Shown one piece after another: positions 6,080 to 7,724 of a stretch of DNA of 7,724 bases. Location: the NCBI GenBank assembly GCA_009776625.1, contig WRNL01000074.1, positions 1-7,724 of the forward strand. The letters are read 5' to 3'. Each line of letters begins with the position of its first letter. The stretch's first letter is position 1. The notes beneath the pieces are model-generated. The model was not told the DNA's origin. It did no database searches and saw only the letters and a program-made list of their open reading frames with translations. This stretch comes from Methanomassiliicoccaceae archaeon (lineage in GTDB: Archaea > Thermoplasmatota > Thermoplasmata > Methanomassiliicoccales > Methanomethylophilaceae). Made by a program: the position numbers and the translations under genes.

Positions 6080-7724
6080 ATGCCATCGGCACGCGACATC
6101 CCATCCGACTGGGGCGACATAAAGACAAAAGCGGCACAGTTCGTCATCGACCACAAGGACGACCACAGCGAGGCCGCCCACAAACAGCTGTTCTGGAGGG
6201 ACTTCTTCGCGATCTTCGATGTGCCGGTGCGGAGGGTCGGCGGATTCGAAGAGGCAGTCAACAAGCTGGACGAGCGCAAGGGCCATGCCGACTATCTGTG
6301 GAAGGGGAAGGTCATAATCGAGCACAAATCGCGGGGGAAGGATCTGGACGAGGCTTTCCAACAGGCGATGGACTACACCACGCTCCTGACGAAGAGCGAG
6401 ATGCCCCGGTACATCCTTGTATCGGACTTCCGGAGGTTTAGGATGAAGGATCTCGAGGATAAGGACACGATAGAGTTCGAGCTAAAGGATCTGGTGGGCA
6501 ACATAGAGAGGTTCGGGTTCATCGCCGGCTATGAGATCGAGAAACACGAGGCTCAGGACCCCGTGAACATAAAGGCGGCGGAAGAGATGGCTAAACTTCA
6601 CGATTCCCTGAAAGAGGCGGGGTATGAGGGGCATGACCTCGAGGTGTACCTGGTGAGGCTGGTGTTCTGCCTCTTCGCCGAGAGCACGGGCATATTCGAC
6701 AACAAGCAGTTCTGGAGCTACCTGCACAGCAAGACTACACATGACGGCGCTAATCTTGCCAATGAGCTGGGGTCGCTTTTCCAAATCCTAGACGCCCCCT
6801 TTGACAAAAGAATGAAGAACATCCCGGAGTTGCTAAAGAGGTTCCCTTATATCAACGGGGACCTATTCAAAGAGAGGCTTCCCATCGCGTCCTTCGACAG
6901 CAAGATGAGGACGCGTCTGCTCAAATCTTCCGACCTGGACTGGAGCAGGATATCGCCTGCCATATTCGGCTCCCTGTTCCAAGGGGTCAAGAACCCGGAG
7001 GAGAGGAGGGAGCTGGGGGCGCATTACACCTCAGAGGAGAACATAATGAAGCTGATCAGGCCGCTGTTCCTCGACGATCTGAGAGAGGAGTTCTCCCAGG
7101 TCGCCCGCAACAAAGCGAAGCTCGAGGCGTTCTGGAACAAGCTGGCATCGATTAGGATATTGGATCCCGCATGCGGATGCGGGAACTTCCTCATCGTATC
7201 ATACCGCGAGCTACGCCTGCTCGAGATGGATGTCATGGCGGCCATATACGGTAAACAGACGACGATGGGGATTGCGTCGAGGATAGACGTAGACCAATTC
7301 TACGGCATCGAGATAGAGGACTTCCCGGCAGAGATCGCGAGGACGGCCATGTGGCTGATGGACCATCTGATGAACCTGAAAATGAGGGACGAGTTCGGAA
7401 TCTATGAACCCCGCATACCCCTGAAAACGCATGCGAACATACTCATAGCCAACTCGCTGAGGACGGACTGGGCGGAGCTGGTCGACCCGAAGGTCCTCAT
7501 GTACATAATCGGCAACCCCCCATTCGTCGGGTCGAAGTTCCAGGACGAGGAGCAGAGGAAAGACATGGCCTCGTTGTTCCCAAATGGTTCAAAAAACCTT
7601 GATTATGTCGCCGCATGGTACATGAAAGCGGCGAAATACATGGCGCAAAACCATAACATAACGGCGGGGTTCGTATCTACGAACTCGATAACCCAAGGCG
7701 AACAGGTCGAGCCGCTCTGGAAGC
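6080..7724 (+). CDS. MmeI-like type IIL restriction-modification enzyme (N-terminal 548 residues, cut by window end)
   Basis: This is a single-chain endonuclease and adenine-N6 methyltransferase, cut at the window edge. The N-terminal nuclease motif is D71-X9-E81-H-K83 (within HADYLW and IIEHKSRG), the same spacing as the D-X9-E-X-K nuclease site of MmeI at almost the same residue numbers. A helical linker spans about 160-300. The methyltransferase then shows motif X-like GAHYTSEENI (313-322), the S-adenosylmethionine motif DPACGCGNF (362-370), GIEIEDFPAEIART (409-422), and the catalytic NPPF (479-482, followed by VG). Family members are about 900 residues, so the rest of the methyltransferase and the target recognition domain that sets specificity are missing. 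The ATG at 6080 is the first start after an in-frame stop at 6056. No frameshift or in-frame amber is seen. A methyltransferase belonging to a larger defence cluster is possible, but the intact nuclease site favours type IIL. Confidence 0.88.
   Translation, partial: MPSARDIPSDWGDIKTKAAQFVIDHKDDHSEAAHKQLFWRDFFAIFDVPVRRVGGFEEAVNKLDERKGHADYLWKGKVIIEHKSRGKDLDEAFQQAMDYTTLLTKSEMPRYILVSDFRRFRMKDLEDKDTIEFELKDLVGNIERFGFIAGYEIEKHEAQDPVNIKAAEEMAKLHDSLKEAGYEGHDLEVYLVRLVFCLFAESTGIFDNKQFWSYLHSKTTHDGANLANELGSLFQILDAPFDKRMKNIPELLKRFPYINGDLFKERLPIASFDSKMRTRLLKSSDLDWSRISPAIFGSLFQGVKNPEERRELGAHYTSEENIMKLIRPLFLDDLREEFSQVARNKAKLEAFWNKLASIRILDPACGCGNFLIVSYRELRLLEMDVMAAIYGKQTTMGIASRIDVDQFYGIEIEDFPAEIARTAMWLMDHLMNLKMRDEFGIYEPRIPLKTHANILIANSLRTDWAELVDPKVLMYIIGNPPFVGSKFQDEEQRKDMASLFPNGSKNLDYVAAWYMKAAKYMAQNHNITAGFVSTNSITQGEQVEPLWK

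Overview
The window most likely comes from a GC-rich methylotrophic methanogenic archaeon, probably of the Methanomassiliicoccales. It opens with a dimethylamine corrinoid protein gene followed by a dimethylamine methyltransferase gene that is interrupted in frame by a single TAG. The amber codon falls at residue 355 of 467, where the pyrrolysine of MtbB is known to sit, so the host should decode UAG as pyrrolysine. TATA-like promoter boxes, T-run 3' ends, heavy use of AGG (Arg) and ATA (Ile), and TGA stops on all five complete genes fit this picture. The order-level assignment is an inference: the pylTSBCD genes, mtbA and any 16S rRNA lie outside the window.

Positions 1-3622 hold the methylotrophy operon: a 98-base leader with short hairpins, mtbC (99-743), mtbB with its pyrrolysine codon (748-2151), a strong hairpin plus T7 terminator-like element (2157-2180), and a 475-residue APC-family permease (2195-3622), probably the amine importer. 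MtbB moves a methyl group from dimethylamine to the cobalt of MtbC. A methyltransferase encoded elsewhere would pass it to coenzyme M. The terminator between mtbB and the permease, with only 14 bases between T-run and start codon, suggests that the permease is expressed by read-through at a lower level.

Positions 3623-4320 are a transition zone. A small DUF4177-type protein (3753-3965) has its own TATA box and Shine-Dalgarno site. It is followed by a 355-base stretch with no convincing gene but with several degenerate repeats and T-runs on both strands between convergent genes.

Positions 4321-7724 look like an accessory, defence-type module with visibly lower GC. A Schlafen-AlbA_2/RecG-like ATP-binding protein (minus strand, 4321-5763) is divergent from the first 548 codons of an MmeI-like type IIL restriction-modification enzyme (plus strand, 6080 to the window edge). 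The 316-base divergent region contains a perfect 10-bp palindrome, a repeated GCTGTTA half-site 60 bases apart, and a near-identical CAAATWATCAG element pointing toward each gene. This suggests that the two genes are co-regulated, possibly with the AlbA-type protein as the regulator.
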